Positions 32,051 through 32,500 of a DNA stretch of 32,500 nt are shown piece after piece; positions within the stretch are counted from its first letter, which is position 1, and every line of letters begins with the position of its first letter. Made by a program: the position numbers and the translations under genes. The notes under the pieces are model-generated. The model saw only the letters and a list, made by a program, of their open reading frames with translations, searched no databases and was not told the DNA's origin. The stretch comes from Chrysomallon squamiferum (Eukaryota > Mollusca > Gastropoda > Neomphalida > Peltospiridae): assembly GCA_012295275.1 (NCBI GenBank), contig CM022669.1:15490172-15522671 (forward strand), in the 5' to 3' direction.

Positions 32051-32500
32051 ATGTATGCTGCATACCTGCTGTTTCTATGGCTGTTATCAAGTAGTCGACG
32101 TAACGCTATTGTTACATCAAAAAAGTAATTGCGGTTGACAAACATGACGTAATTCTTTGGTTAGGGGTCTTTTATTTTCAAGCTGATTTGTTACGTTGTG
32201 TTTGTCTGTCGAAAAAACAGTCAACCGTTTACATTACACAATGAGAGAGATTTATCCCTCTGTTGGAAAGGTCGCGTATAACATATACTTTGATAATATG
32301 TAACAGACACCATATATATGGTCAAATAAATGTATGTACTGTGAACTCATAATGATTCGCCTACAGCTATAACTATATATTATGACATTTTTTTTCTTCT
32401 TCTGCGTGATGATAAATGTGAAAAGAAATATACTGAAACGGATTTGAATTAGACGTGAAACCTGTGACGGAAGATCAGTTACAGATAAGCGTCTATATCG
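32051..32500. other. gene-free AT-rich stretch to the window end
   Basis: Unique sequence. No exon, RNA gene or repeat of note. Confidence 0.5.

Noticed and set aside
31806-32138. 110-codon Leu/Val-rich frame
   Set aside because: It reads through TTG/TTA/GTT arrays.

Overview
The window looks like intronic and intergenic DNA from a large, AT-rich, microsatellite-dense animal genome. I infer a cephalopod mollusc, most likely an octopus. The grounds are the repeat texture (many long GA/CT, CA/GT, AAT, TATC/TATG and poly-A tracts) and the one recognisable gene, a receptor exon of the GnRH/AKH/corazonin receptor superfamily that best fits the octopus GnRH receptor. The species assignment is an inference and was not searched.

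The only well-supported gene is on the minus strand at 14878-15539. It is a single exon with a good 3' splice site (TTGTTTTTCAG, ending at 15540), a 53-nt 5'UTR segment, an ATG at 15486, and 203 codons running to a consensus 5' splice site (CAG|GTAAGT) after 14878. It encodes the extracellular N-terminus and TM1 to TM4 of a class A GPCR. The intron falls in phase 0 directly after a Pro-Gln pair at the end of TM4. As I recall it, the human GNRHR exon 1/exon 2 boundary is at the same place. TM5-TM7 and the C-tail are not visible. They would lie at lower coordinates, and I see no candidate in the 14.9 kb available, so the next intron probably extends past the window. The 3' splice site before the 5'UTR means that at least one upstream non-coding exon lies somewhere at coordinates above 15541, in the window or beyond it.

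Layout. 1-14877 is the presumed downstream intron, with GA/CT arrays at 67-147, 2685-2759, 3633-3682, 4706-4830 and 13243-13357, AAT arrays, GT/CA arrays and A-rich stretches. 14878-15539 is the receptor exon, a GC-richer island. 15542-32500 is the presumed upstream intron or 5' flank, with decayed trinucleotide mosaics (16086-16340, 17020-17235, 19684-19940, 26970-27090, 31888-32050), a 26-bp-stem hairpin (20005-20063), a 43-bp minisatellite (20865-20992), a large tetranucleotide complex (23704-24105), a polypurine block (29098-29460) and further GA/CT arrays. A few islands of complex sequence stand out (about 700-1130, 21360-21790, 23230-23420, 24600-25210, 27240-27485, 28190-28650). These are the most likely places for regulatory elements or unrecognised exons, but none has a recognisable product.

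No tRNA, rRNA, CRISPR array, transposase, reverse transcriptase or viral gene was recognised. Most long open frames elsewhere are translations of microsatellites or A/T-rich tracts. I did not find a new multi-gene system; the most informative points concern the receptor exon and the structured repeats.
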